Shown here piece after piece: positions 1-10,463 of a stretch of 64,000 bases of DNA. How positions within the stretch are numbered: the first letter of the stretch is position 1; every line of letters starts with the position of its first letter. The notes beneath the pieces were generated by a model, which was not told where the DNA came from, ran no database searches, and worked only from the letters and a program-made list of their open reading frames with translations. Source of the stretch: Streptomyces aurantiacus (GTDB taxonomy: Bacteria; Actinomycetota; Actinomycetes; Streptomycetales; Streptomycetaceae); NCBI RefSeq assembly GCF_027107535.1, contig NZ_CP114283.1, forward strand, positions 496,001 to 560,000, given 5' to 3'. A program made the position numbers and the translations under genes.

Positions 1-2766
1 CTTGGTGAATCGCAGATAGGTCAGGGTCAGACCCCGGGGAAGAGCGGCGTCGAGGGATTCGCCCAGCAACGGGACGCCGGTGTCGAACTCGCGCAGGGTC
101 GTTGAATCGGAGAGGGGCGCCAGCGCGTCCGCCCTTTCCAGGCCCGGCAAAAGGTCCAGTGACAGCCATTTCAGCGGCAGTCCGGTCAAGGGGCCGAGAT
201 CCTCCAGGAAGGGACTGCCGCTGATGTCCAGATGCCTGAGCCCGCGGAGCGAGGAAAGGCAGTCCAGTTCGCGCAGCAGATGGTTGTCCCGCATGACGAG
301 ATGACGTGTCGTCTCCGGTACGAGAGAGGCCTTCAGTTCCGCCGCGTCGATGTCTCCGGCGAGCTGAAGTCCGCGCCGGCCGCCCAGTGAGCGCAGAATG
401 CGCAGATGCGCGGCTGAGCGGGCGGTGAAATACAGGTCGTCCTGGGGGAGATGGGCGATGACGTCGGCCGCGTACCGCTCGGCGTCGAACCGGTGCCATG
501 TCCAGGTGAGCTGCGCGCGGACCGGCAGAGCGGGGTGGGTCCGGAAGCGGGCCAGGACCGGGACGGCCGCGTCCGTGCCGATGAGGGACGCGGTGACGAC
601 GACGGCTCTGGCCTCCGCGTCGGACAGTCCCTCCGGGCCGGGCAGCAGCTCCAGGACGAGCGGGCCGGCGGAGGCCAGATCCCTGGCCTCCTCCGCCGTG
701 CGGGGCGGGATGAGCAGGGCCGCCTGCTCCTCGACGGCGGCCCGGACCCGCGGGTCGAGTTCCGTGGCGTGTTCGAGGCCGGCCAGCGCGAGGAGGCGGA
801 TGCGCGTGCCCGCGGCCGGGTCGGTGTGTTCGGCGGAGGCGGCGGCGAGCAGTTGGCCCAGCAGCTCGGCTCGTTCGCGCGGCCGGGCGTGGGCGACGGC
901 CATGCGGATCACGTCGGACCACTGGTGGTCGGCGGCGTTGCGGACGAGCAGCCCGAAATCACCGTCCTCCACGGCAGCCTTCGCGCCGAGGTAGTCCTGG
1001 AAGGTGCGGTGGACGAACTCGACCGTTCCCAGAGCCGGTTCGCGCAGCAGACCACTGCGGACGAGGAGGTGGCGGTGGATCGCGGCCGCGTCGCCCTGGC
1101 TCGCGACGGCCGGCAGCGACGGCAGTGCGTCGGCGATGAGGCGTTCGGCGCGCTCACGGTCCATCTCCGAGCGGCTGTTGCGGATCAGCCAGTAGGCGAG
1201 GCGCTGGAGAAGCTGGATCTGCGGGAGTTCCGTCAGCCGGATCCCGTCGGACGCTCCGTGCGGCCCGTCGGGGATCATGTCCCGCTCCTGGTCGCGGCGC
1301 GAGAGCAGCATGGACAGCGCTGCGTCGTACAACTCCTGCCGCCCGTGCGGCAGATAGCCGCGCCGGTCCCGGTGCAGGGCGCAGATCAGGCCGCACATCA
1401 GGGGGTTGGTGGCGAGGCGGCCGAGATCCGGCTTGGTGCGGACGGCGTCGAGCAGCGATTCCTCGTACGCGGTGAGGCGTTCCGTGTCCGGTGCGCCGAT
1501 CCGGGCCGCCGTGTGCCAGCGCTGGATGAACGCGGTGACGTCCTCACGGCTCATGGGCGAGAGCGCCAGCTCGGTGAAGCCGTCCGCGGCGAGCCAGTCC
1601 TCGCGTACGGCCGAGGGGCGTGAGGTGACCAGCCACTGGTTGCCCGGATAGGCGTCGATCAGGTCGCGCAGCCAGCGGCGGGTGCGCTCGCGGTCGGCTT
1701 CGGGGATCTCGTCGATGCCGTCGACGAGCAGCAGCCCGCGGCCCGCCCCGAGCACTCGGTCCGCCCAGCCGTCCGGGGCCGCGTCGTGGAACGGCACGCG
1801 GGCGGCGGCGAGGAAATCGGCGGGCGCCGGCAGGCCGTCGGGGCGGCGTACGAGCGTCCGCAGCGGCAGGACGAAGGGGATCCGGTCCCCTCGCTCGCCC
1901 CGGGCGGCCGTCACCGCGAGCCACTGCACCAGCGTCGTCTTGCCCGACCCGGCCACGCCCCGCAGCAGTACCAGGTCCTGGTCCGCCAGGGCCTCTTCGG
2001 CGGGCAGAGGGGTGCCGAGCGAGGTGATGAACCTGCCGTCCTCGTCGCTCGTGGCGGGGCGCTGGGCCTGGAGGCTCAGGTACGCGGCGTCCAGAGGCCA
2101 GCGGTCGGGCGAGTTCACCAGGTCGATCCCGTAGATGGTGAGCTGCCGGTGCCGGGTCGCCGTGTATGCGAGACAGCGCTGCTCGAAGGCCGCGTCGCCG
2201 TCACCCGGGCGCGGTGTCCGGGCGATCAACGCGTCGACCTTCGCTATCAGTTCAGCCTGTCTGCGGGTCTGCTCGACGAGGGTGCGGGCCACGAAGGTCG
2301 AACGCTGCGTGAAGAAGTGCAGGATGTGCAGGCAGGCCGTGTCGAGCAGCCGCTCGTAGAAGAGCGTCGCGTCGAGGCCGAGGTCCCGGCCGGGGTTCCC
2401 CGCGGTGTGGCGCAGGTGGAGGGCGAGGCCCGTGTGACCGAGCGCGACGGCCTGCGCGTCCGTCATGGTGAGGTCACCGAGGGCGTGGAGGGTGTCGGCC
2501 AGGGCGTGGACGACGGGCTGTTCCTCGTCGGCGGCGACGGGCCGTTCGGCGGCGTCCTTGAGGGCCCGCCCGACCAGCTCGGCGGCGAGCCCGGCGACGT
2601 CCTTGCGGCGGAGGGTGCGCTGCTCGCCCCGGAAGGAGACGCGGGACGAGATGCGTACGGGCTTGTCGACCAGGCCCGCGCCCGGTCCCTCCGTCACGAA
2701 GAGCTTCCTGATCAGCGGTGTGGCCACGCTGGACGCCAGCCGTACGCCTACGGTTGCCGGTTCCAT
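1..2766 (-). CDS. NACHT-domain NTPase (bacterial NLR-like), 3' end outside the window
   Basis: The reading frame stays open from an ATG at 2766 to the left edge, giving 922 residues with no stop, so the C-terminus is missing. Residues 1-250 are helical, starting MEPATVGVRLASSV, and resemble the NACHT N-terminal helical domains common in actinobacteria. A Walker A motif GVAGSGKTT lies near residue 270 and a Walker B/NACHT motif LLLVDGIDEI near residue 347, followed by a helical region with FVHRTFQDYLGAKAA. The last 120 residues contain leucine-rich-repeat-like LRHLDISGS and LTGLPLKWLSLD. NACHT proteins are signal-transduction ATPases and some bacterial ones defend against phage; that role here is inference. 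The neighbour on the right is a divergent metabolic esterase, so the window shows no defence island on that side. Confidence 0.9.
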   Translation of the reverse strand, partial: MEPATVGVRLASSVATPLIRKLFVTEGPGAGLVDKPVRISSRVSFRGEQRTLRRKDVAGLAAELVGRALKDAAERPVAADEEQPVVHALADTLHALGDLTMTDAQAVALGHTGLALHLRHTAGNPGRDLGLDATLFYERLLDTACLHILHFFTQRSTFVARTLVEQTRRQAELIAKVDALIARTPRPGDGDAAFEQRCLAYTATRHRQLTIYGIDLVNSPDRWPLDAAYLSLQAQRPATSDEDGRFITSLGTPLPAEEALADQDLVLLRGVAGSGKTTLVQWLAVTAARGERGDRIPFVLPLRTLVRRPDGLPAPADFLAAARVPFHDAAPDGWADRVLGAGRGLLLVDGIDEIPEADRERTRRWLRDLIDAYPGNQWLVTSRPSAVREDWLAADGFTELALSPMSREDVTAFIQRWHTAARIGAPDTERLTAYEESLLDAVRTKPDLGRLATNPLMCGLICALHRDRRGYLPHGRQELYDAALSMLLSRRDQERDMIPDGPHGASDGIRLTELPQIQLLQRLAYWLIRNSRSEMDRERAERLIADALPSLPAVASQGDAAAIHRHLLVRSGLLREPALGTVEFVHRTFQDYLGAKAAVEDGDFGLLVRNAADHQWSDVIRMAVAHARPRERAELLGQLLAAASAEHTDPAAGTRIRLLALAGLEHATELDPRVRAAVEEQAALLIPPRTAEEARDLASAGPLVLELLPGPEGLSDAEARAVVVTASLIGTDAAVPVLARFRTHPALPVRAQLTWTWHRFDAERYAADVIAHLPQDDLYFTARSAAHLRILRSLGGRRGLQLAGDIDAAELKASLVPETTRHLVMRDNHLLRELDCLSSLRGLRHLDISGSPFLEDLGPLTGLPLKWLSLDLLPGLERADALAPLSDSTTLREFDTGVPLLGESLDAALPRGLTLTYLRFTK

Positions 2767-2920
2767 GGCGCTCCCCCGAGGGCATGGTGGGTGGTCGGCC
2801 AGCGTATCCGCCGGGGCGGGCCCCTGTCCGTGGATCTTGGAGCGGCAAATCCGGTGGCCCCGCGCTCCGGTGCGGCGGGAGGATCCCAGGTGTCCCGAAC
2901 TGTCCTCGGAGGGAGCCGTC

Positions 2921-4435
2921 ATGGAAACCGAACCGGAAGTCCGTACGAAGGCCGGGGTGTTGCGGGGCACGGCCGGGAAGGCCGGCACGGCGGTGTTCCG
3001 GGGCATCCCCTTCGCCGAACCGCCCGTCGGCCCCCTGCGGTTCGGGGCTCCGAGGCCCGTGCGGGGGTGGGACGGCGTACGGCGGGCGGCCGGCTTCGGG
3101 CCGCCGCCCCCGCAGTCCGCGGCGTTCGGAATGGACGCGCTGGCGCAGGGCGACGCCGACGACGGCGACTGGCTGACGCTCAACGTCTGGACGCCGGACC
3201 CCGGCCCCGCTGCCGGACTGCCCGTGATGGTGTGGCTGCACGGCGGCGCGTACGTCATCGGGATGTCCGGCCTGCCCGAGTACGACGGCGGCCGGCTGGC
3301 GCGGGAGGGCAACGTCGTCCTGGTGACACTCAACTACCGGGTCGGCATCGAGGGGTTCGCGCACATCGAGGGCGCTCCGGCCAACCGCGGACTGCTCGAC
3401 CAGGTCGCCGCGCTGGAGTGGGTGCGGGACAACATCCGTGCCTTCGGCGGTGATCCGGAGCGCGTCACGGTCTTCGGCCAGTCGGCGGGCGCGGGTTCGG
3501 TCGCCGCGCTGCTCGCGATGGAGCGCGCGGCGGGGCTGTTCGGGCGGGCCGTCGCGCAGAGCGTGCCCGGTACGTTCCTGTCGGCGGCGCTCGCCGCGGA
3601 CATCGCCGGAGAGCTGGCGGCGGAGCTGGGGCGGCGGCCGACCGTGGAGGACCTGGCCGCGGTGCCGCCGGGGCTGCTGCCCGCGGCGGGGGACGCGGTC
3701 GGGGCGAGGATGGAGCGGTACGCGCAGCGGTGGGGGGTGCTCGCGCACACGTCGATCCCGCTCGCGCCCGTGGTGGACGGGGACGTACTGCCGGTCGCGC
3801 CCTGGGAGGCGCTCGCTGCCGGCGCGGGGCGGGACGTCGAGCTCATGGTCGGCCACACCCGGGACGAGTACCGGCTCTTCATGGCGCTCGGCGGGATGCT
3901 GGGCGAGGTGACGCAGGAGCGGGCGGCGGTGGCGCTGAGGGCGTTCGCGCCCGCCGGGCACGGCGCTGAGGCGTACCGGGACGCGGCCCCAGGCCTCGGT
4001 CCGGAGGGGCTGTACGAGCTGGTCCACTCCGACTGGCTGTTCCGCATGCCGTCCCTCCACCTGGCCGAGGCCCAGATCGCGGGCGGCGGCCGAACCCACT
4101 TCTACGAGCTGACGTGGGCGGCGCCCGGTATGGGCGGGGTGCTCGGGGCCTGCCACGGACTCGATGTGCCGCTGGTCTTCGGGAACCTCGGCCGTGGACT
4201 GCCCGCGATGCTGCTCGGGGAGGCGCCGCCCGCGGAGGCGGAGGAGCTGTCGGGGCTGTTCCGGGCCGCGTGGACCGGGTTCGCGGCGGGGGAGGGGCCG
4301 GGGTGGCCCGCGTACGACGTCGAGCAAAGGCCGGTGCGGCTCTTCGACGTGCGGCCCACCGTGACCGCGTATCCGGAGGAGACGTCACGGGCGCTGTGGC
4401 AGGGGCACGTCTTCGGGGCGCTGCCGTTGGTCTGA
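2921..4435 (+). CDS. Type B carboxylesterase / para-nitrobenzyl esterase family
   Basis: A 504-residue alpha/beta hydrolase of the carboxylesterase type B family (PF00135), which hydrolyses carboxylic esters. The N-terminus METEPEVRTKAGVLRG is followed by the family's FRGIPFAEPPVGPLRF. The oxyanion region VWLHGGAYVIG lies near residue 105. The nucleophile elbow is GQSAGAGS near residue 187, and the likely catalytic His is in GACHGLDVPLVFGN near residue 412. Length is normal for bacterial members. The ATG at 2921 was chosen because cctcggaggga lies just upstream and because the longer in-frame extension has no homology-like content. No signal peptide is visible, so it is probably cytoplasmic. 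It is divergent from the NACHT gene. Substrate unknown. Confidence 0.93.
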   Translation: METEPEVRTKAGVLRGTAGKAGTAVFRGIPFAEPPVGPLRFGAPRPVRGWDGVRRAAGFGPPPPQSAAFGMDALAQGDADDGDWLTLNVWTPDPGPAAGLPVMVWLHGGAYVIGMSGLPEYDGGRLAREGNVVLVTLNYRVGIEGFAHIEGAPANRGLLDQVAALEWVRDNIRAFGGDPERVTVFGQSAGAGSVAALLAMERAAGLFGRAVAQSVPGTFLSAALAADIAGELAAELGRRPTVEDLAAVPPGLLPAAGDAVGARMERYAQRWGVLAHTSIPLAPVVDGDVLPVAPWEALAAGAGRDVELMVGHTRDEYRLFMALGGMLGEVTQERAAVALRAFAPAGHGAEAYRDAAPGLGPEGLYELVHSDWLFRMPSLHLAEAQIAGGGRTHFYELTWAAPGMGGVLGACHGLDVPLVFGNLGRGLPAMLLGEAPPAEAEELSGLFRAAWTGFAAGEGPGWPAYDVEQRPVRLFDVRPTVTAYPEETSRALWQGHVFGALPLV

Positions 4436-4867
4436 CAGGGCGGAGCTGTAGCCCCCGTCACAGTGCGACGCCGCTCGATCCTGCCGTCCGGTGACATGAC
4501 GCACAGGCGATTTGCCCCGTACTAAGACCGGTAGTGGTGGGGTGAAGACGGGCAAATAGGACCTTTGGCCCTACGGGTGGATGTGGGGTCCCGGGGGCTG
4601 AGTGGCGGTCTCCGCGGGTCTGCTCCAGGGCCGAAAGGGAGGTCCGTGAAGTGGGGGTAAACCAGACTTCTGAGAAAAAACCGGGAGGATTTCGTACCGG
4701 ACGGCGATTCTGTCAAGGACTTGGAAGTTTCGGGGTCAAGTACGACTTGCGGTCGTAGATGGGTGTTTTGGGGGATGGCGGGGGTGCGGGTTACCAAGGG
4801 ATGACCCCCGCCCGGCGCATCGTCAGCGTGCCGGGTTCGTTCATGCCCGTCCCCGGAGGTAGCCCCC
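4436..4867. other. 432-bp non-coding region upstream of the M23 peptidase
   Basis: No credible gene is seen. The stretch is unusually G-rich on the plus strand and contains a short inverted repeat at 4741-4757 (tacgac, 5-nt loop, gtcgta). Long leaders before cell-wall hydrolases in Streptomyces are often c-di-AMP (ydaO) riboswitches, but I could not line this one up with that consensus and do not call it. It ends with the ribosome-binding site ggaggt before the peptidase gene. Confidence 0.5.
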
Positions 4868-5554
4868 ATGTCGCAGCGCACCAAGTCCCGCATACCCGGC
4901 ACGACCCAGCTCCGTGCCCGGGCCGCCTTCCTGGCCCTCGGCCTCGGCGCCTCGGCCGTGCTCGGAGCCGGGGCAGCGGTCGCCGCCGACACCAGGGCGA
5001 GCGCCGTCGCCCTTCCGGCCACGGCCGCCGCCTCCGTGCAGCAGCAGGCCGTCGCCCAGGCCAAGGCCGCGGCCCAGTCGAAGAACAAGGCGACCGCCAA
5101 GAAGGCCGCGGCCAAGCCCGCCGCGAAGAAGGCCGCCTCCTGGGTCGACCCGGTCAAGAAGTACAAGCTCTCCGCGAGCTTCGCCCAGGCCGGCAACCTG
5201 TGGTCCTCCACCCACTCGGGCCAGGACTTCGCCGTCGCCTCGGGCACCCAGGTCGTCGCCGCGCACGGCGGCACCGTCGTGAAGGCCGGCGGCAACGGTG
5301 CCGGCGACGGACCCGCGTACGGCAACGCGGTCGTGATCAAGCACGGCAACGGTACGTACTCGCAGTACGCGCACCTCTCCCGCGTGGACGTGAAGGCGGG
5401 CCAGGTCGTGAAGACCGGCCAGCGGATCGCGCTGTCCGGCAACACCGGCAACTCCAGCGGCCCGCACCTGCACTTCGAGATCCGCACGACCGCCAACTAC
5501 GGCACCGCGGTCGACCCGGTCGCCTTCCTGCGCTCCAAGGGCCTGAGCATCTGA
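4868..5554 (+). CDS. Secreted M23 (LytM) family metallopeptidase
   Basis: A 228-residue exported protein predicted to cut peptidoglycan cross-bridges or stem peptides. Residues 1-45 form a signal peptide with a basic start (MSQRTKSRIPGTTQLRARA), a hydrophobic core and an Ala-rich cleavage region. Residues 55-90 are a Lys/Ala-rich linker (AKAAAQSKNKATAKKAA) of the kind that often contacts the wall. The LytM domain fills the rest: THSGQDFAV supplies the first Zn ligands (H-x3-D), YAHLS follows, and GPHLHFEIRT carries the HxH motif. The start ATG has ggaggt 7 nt upstream. It sits alone after a 432-bp leader and converges on the TetR gene 9 bp away. No SH3 or LysM wall-binding domain is visible. 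Confidence 0.95.
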   Translation: MSQRTKSRIPGTTQLRARAAFLALGLGASAVLGAGAAVAADTRASAVALPATAAASVQQQAVAQAKAAAQSKNKATAKKAAAKPAAKKAASWVDPVKKYKLSASFAQAGNLWSSTHSGQDFAVASGTQVVAAHGGTVVKAGGNGAGDGPAYGNAVVIKHGNGTYSQYAHLSRVDVKAGQVVKTGQRIALSGNTGNSSGPHLHFEIRTTANYGTAVDPVAFLRSKGLSI

Positions 5555-5563
5555 GGAGCCGGC

Positions 5564-6148
5564 TCAGGACTCGTGGGCGCCTGAGTGCGCCCGCGTGACC
5601 AGGTCGATGGCGACCTCCAGGACGGCCAGCCGCTTGTCCTCGGGGTCGCCTTCCATGTCCTTGAGGGCGTACATCCCCGAGTGCATGGTGAACAGGGCGC
5701 TCACGCACCGGACCTGGTCCGTCAGCGGGGCGTCCGGCACCTTGATGATGTCCAGCATCTTGAGTATGCGGTCCTTGAAGGACTCGCCGATGCTCAGCTC
5801 GCGGACCGTCGCCTGGTTCTCCTGCATGAAGCGGAAGAGGGGGGCCGCGTCGGTGAGGGCCTGGCTGTAGCGGGTGAGAAGCTCCCGCTTGGTCTCGAGG
5901 GCACGCGGCTGTCCCTTGCCCCACTCGATCAGCTCGTCCATCGGCCTGGTCAGGTCCTCGAAGAGGCTGATCAGGATGTCTTCCTTGGTCTTGAAGTGGT
6001 AGTAGAGCGCCGCCTTGGTGACGTCCAGCCGCTCGGCGATCTCGCGCAGGGACGTCTTCTCGTAGCCCTGCTCGGCGAAGAGCTCGACGGCCACGTCCTG
6101 GATGCGCTGGCGGGTGTCTCCGCGCCGCCGCTGCCTGCTGCCGTCCAT
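5564..6148 (-). CDS. TetR-family repressor of the divergent efflux pump
   Basis: A 194-residue TetR-family regulator. The helix-turn-helix lies at about residues 10-55 (TRQRIQDVAVELFAEQGYEKT, then SLREIAERLDVTKAALYYHF), followed by a helical ligand-binding domain. The ATG at 6148 is preferred over the upstream GTG at 6175 because GAGGAG lies 8 nt before it. It is transcribed away from the DHA2 exporter, and the 149 bp between them contain two similar 18-bp palindromic sites. By the usual logic of TetR/exporter pairs it represses the pump and itself and is released by a drug-like ligand. The ligand cannot be read from the sequence. Confidence 0.93.
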   Translation of the reverse strand: MDGSRQRRRGDTRQRIQDVAVELFAEQGYEKTSLREIAERLDVTKAALYYHFKTKEDILISLFEDLTRPMDELIEWGKGQPRALETKRELLTRYSQALTDAAPLFRFMQENQATVRELSIGESFKDRILKMLDIIKVPDAPLTDQVRCVSALFTMHSGMYALKDMEGDPEDKRLAVLEVAIDLVTRAHSGAHES

Positions 6149-6202
6149 CGTGGCCGCTCCTCGTCCTGCTCGCACGCCTTCGGCGCGGGCAAAGAAAAAC
6201 TT

Positions 6203-6220
6203 ACTTGACGCCCGGCTAGT
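6203..6220. promoter_or_regulatory. Candidate TetR operator 1 (imperfect palindrome)
   Basis: The 18-mer begins acttg and ends ctagt and lies in the TetR/MFS divergent promoter. It matches the second site at 6248-6265 in 14 of 18 positions, centre to centre 45 bp. It is nearer the tetR start. Confidence 0.6.
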
Positions 6221-6247
6221 TGCGGGTCTACTTTCCCAGTGTAGTCA

Positions 6248-6265
6248 ACTTGCCGGTCGGCAAGT
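6248..6265. promoter_or_regulatory. Candidate TetR operator 2 (8-bp arms, 2-bp spacer)
   Basis: acttgccg, gt, cggcaagt is a palindrome with perfect 8-bp arms, 32 bp upstream of the exporter's GTG. Its size and position are typical of a TetR operator that blocks the exporter promoter. Confidence 0.72.
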
Positions 6266-6267
6266 AA

Positions 6268-7938
<1,671 letters not shown>

Positions 7939-8097
7939 GTCGCCCCAGCCCTGCCCAGGGCCCCCGGTTGCGGACCATGTCCGTGACCGGGGGCCCTTTC
8001 CTTCACCCGCCGCTCGCCGCTCGCCGCTCTCCGCCCTCCGCGTTCCCGTGCCGTTCCCGACCCGTGCCCGGGGGCCACACCCCCGGGCCGCCGGCTC

Positions 8098-9537
8098 TCA
8101 CACCGGCATCATCGGATAGCTGCCGGTGTTCGTCGGCGCGTGCTCCGGGAGCCACAGGACCGCCACCGCCCCCTCCGCCGGCACGCCGTCCGGCGCACCG
8201 ACGGCCCGCACGTTCCGGAAGGTGAGCCGCGCACCGAGCACCCGCGCCTGCCCCGCGGCGATGGTGAGCCCCAGCCCGTGCCCCTGGCCCGCACGGTCGC
8301 TGCTGCCGGTGCGGAAGCGGCTCGGCCCGTCGGCGAGCAGCTCCTCGGGGAAACCCGGCCCGTGGTCGCGGACCCGGATGACCCGGCCCTCGACCGTGAC
8401 CTCGATGGGCGGCCTGCCGTGCTTGGCGGCGTTGACCAGGAGGTTGATGAGGACCCGCTCCAGACGCCGGGGGTCGGTGGTGACCCGCGACTCGTGCACC
8501 ACGCGTACGCGGATCTCCGGGTCGCGCGCGGTCACCCGCCGGGTGACGAACTCGCCCAGCATGATGTCCTGCAGCTCGGCCCGCTCGGACGCGCTGTCCA
8601 GCCGGGCCACCTCCAGCACGTCCTCGACCAGCTGCCGCATCGCCTGCGCCCGGTCCCGTACGAGTTCCGTCGGCCGCCCCGGCGGCAGCAGCTCGGCCGC
8701 GGTGAGCAGCCCGGTCACCGGAGTGCGCAGCTCGTGCGCGATGTCGGCGGTCACCCGCCGCTCGGCCTCGATGCGCTGCTGCAGTGCGTCCGCCATCGCG
8801 TCCACGGCCCGCGCGAGGTCGTCGGTCTCGTCGCGCACGACCCCGCCGATCGAGTCCCGCACCCGCACGTCCGTCTCGCCCTGCGCGACCCGCCGGGCCG
8901 CCGTGGCCGCCTTGCGCAGCCGCCGCGAGAGCTGGCCGCCGATGAGCACGCCGAGCGCGCAGCCGCCGAAGACGACCGCGATCGAACCGATGAGCAGTGC
9001 CTCGTCGAGGTCCTTCAGCACGGTCGTGCTGCGGTCGGTGAAGTTCGTGTGCAGCGACAGGATCCGGCCGTCCTTGAGCGGAACGGCGGCCCAGATGTCG
9101 GGCACGCCGTCCGCAGGCTCCGTCACATAGGTCGCCCGGCGCCCGGCCGTCACCTTCGCCAGCAGGTCCTTCGGCAGTCCGGGATCGTCGATCTTGATAC
9201 CGGGGAAGTTCGGCCGCCCGGACGCCTCGTAGTTCCGCTGGGCGATCTGGACGCGCTCGTCCGCCAGGTCGCGCGCGTTGTCGAGCATCGAGACCCGGGC
9301 GGCGTTGTGCACGACCAGGCTCAGTGCGACGGCCACCAGCGCGCCGACCGCCGCGATCGCGGCGCTGAGCTTCCACCTGATCCCCGTACGTGGCATCAGA
9401 CGCCTGGTTCTCTCCCGCAGACCGACCCGGTAGCGCCCGCCGAGGCCGGCATCGGCCTCGGGGACGGTCGCGAGCCCGGGGCCGGCCCCGCGACCGGGGT
9501 GCCGCCCGTCCCCGAGGGACTCGTCCCGCCCGTTCAC
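8098..9537 (-). CDS. cseC: Sensor histidine kinase CseC of the SigE envelope-stress system
   Basis: A two-component kinase of up to 479 residues. One membrane helix is near residues 57-80 (LSAAIAAVGALVAVALSLVVH), followed by an extracytoplasmic sensor of about 95 residues and a second helix (ALLIGSIAVVFGGCALGVLIGG). A HAMP region, a HisKA box with the phosphorylated His (TADIAHELRTPVTGLL) and an ATPase domain with N (LLVNAAKHG), G1 (VRDHGPGFP) and G2 (GQGHGLGLTIA) boxes follow. It is the last gene of sigE-cseA-cseB-cseC. In S. coelicolor CseC senses envelope damage and phosphorylates CseB to switch on sigE. The GTG start at 9537 is uncertain; an internal ATG at codon 48 (MPRTGIRWKL) is an alternative. 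Confidence 0.93.
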   Translation of the reverse strand: MNGRDESLGDGRHPGRGAGPGLATVPEADAGLGGRYRVGLRERTRRLMPRTGIRWKLSAAIAAVGALVAVALSLVVHNAARVSMLDNARDLADERVQIAQRNYEASGRPNFPGIKIDDPGLPKDLLAKVTAGRRATYVTEPADGVPDIWAAVPLKDGRILSLHTNFTDRSTTVLKDLDEALLIGSIAVVFGGCALGVLIGGQLSRRLRKAATAARRVAQGETDVRVRDSIGGVVRDETDDLARAVDAMADALQQRIEAERRVTADIAHELRTPVTGLLTAAELLPPGRPTELVRDRAQAMRQLVEDVLEVARLDSASERAELQDIMLGEFVTRRVTARDPEIRVRVVHESRVTTDPRRLERVLINLLVNAAKHGRPPIEVTVEGRVIRVRDHGPGFPEELLADGPSRFRTGSSDRAGQGHGLGLTIAAGQARVLGARLTFRNVRAVGAPDGVPAEGAVAVLWLPEHAPTNTGSYPMMPV

Positions 9538-9671
9538 GCCATGCCCCCCGCGCCCGTTCCCGACGGACGCGCCACGCGACCACCTCTGCCGATCCGCCCG
9601 CGCCCGTCTTCGGCCGGTGCACCGGCCCCGCCGGCCGGGCTCTGGTTCCTCCCCCGCATCGTCCGCTCCGC

Positions 9672-10391
9672 TCAGGCCTTCAACTTGTAGCCGAAGCCGC
9701 GGACCGTCTCGATCCGGTCCTGGCCGATCTTCGTACGCAGCCGCTGCACATGGACGTCGACGACGCGGGTGTCACCGCCCCAGCCGTAGTCCCACACCCG
9801 CTCCAGCAGCTTGTCGCGGGACAGGACCGTACCGGGCGCGGACGAGAACTCCAGGAGCAGCCGCATCTCGGTGGGTGTCAGCGCCACCGGTGCGCCGCCC
9901 CTGCGCACCTCCATGCCCTCCGTGTCGATCTCCAGTTCGCCGGCACCGAAGGACAGCATTCCGTCGGCGGGGACCGACGACGTGCCGTCGGTCTCGGCGC
10001 CGGAGCGCGATCCGCTCGCGTGCCCGAAGCGCCGCAGCACGGCCCGGATGCGCGCGACCAGCACGGCTCCGTCGAAGGGCTTCGTCACGTAGTCGTCGGC
10101 GCCCGCCTCCAGGCCCAGGACGACGTCGATCGAGTCGGCACGGGCCGACAGCATGATCACGGGGACGGTCGACTCGTCACGGATCCGACGGCACAGCGAC
10201 ACCCCGTCGATCCCCGGCACCATCACGTCGAGGAGCGCGATGTCGGGCTGGTCCGCACGGAACGCCTCCAGCCCCGACAGACCGTCGGGCATGGCGGTGA
10301 CCACGAAGCCGTCCCGCTCCAGCGCGAGCTGGGTGGCCTCGCGGATCACGTCGTCGTCCTCGACGAACAGGACATGGGTCTGCTCTGCCAT
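9672..10391 (-). CDS. cseB: Response regulator CseB (OmpR family)
   Basis: A 239-residue regulator. The receiver domain starts VLFVEDDDVIREATQLAL; the phospho-acceptor Asp is in DIALLDVMVPG near residue 54 and the conserved Lys is in DDYVTKPF. The C-terminal winged helix runs from about residue 150 to the end (VALTPTEMRLLLEFS, and WGGDTRVVDVHVQRLRTKIG). In S. coelicolor phospho-CseB activates the sigE promoter. The gene is separated from cseA by 72 bp and from cseC by 134 bp. A direct repeat with an 11-bp period in the sigE promoter is a candidate binding site. Confidence 0.96.
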   Translation of the reverse strand: MAEQTHVLFVEDDDVIREATQLALERDGFVVTAMPDGLSGLEAFRADQPDIALLDVMVPGIDGVSLCRRIRDESTVPVIMLSARADSIDVVLGLEAGADDYVTKPFDGAVLVARIRAVLRRFGHASGSRSGAETDGTSSVPADGMLSFGAGELEIDTEGMEVRRGGAPVALTPTEMRLLLEFSSAPGTVLSRDKLLERVWDYGWGGDTRVVDVHVQRLRTKIGQDRIETVRGFGYKLKA

Positions 10392-10463
10392 CCGGTGCTC
10401 TCAGTTTCTCGGTCGGTGGGCCCTGCGAAGGCAGGGGATCCGGCGGTTGTACGGGAACGCGCC

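Noticed and set aside
2474..4327. A 617-codon minus-strand frame opposite the esterase
   Set aside because: Composition is Arg/Pro-rich with no motif; the plus strand has a clear carboxylesterase with its catalytic residues, and the NACHT gene is in another frame.
4436..4867. A c-di-AMP (ydaO) riboswitch before the M23 peptidase
   Set aside because: Expected by analogy with Streptomyces cell-wall hydrolases, but I could not align the conserved ydaO core blocks.
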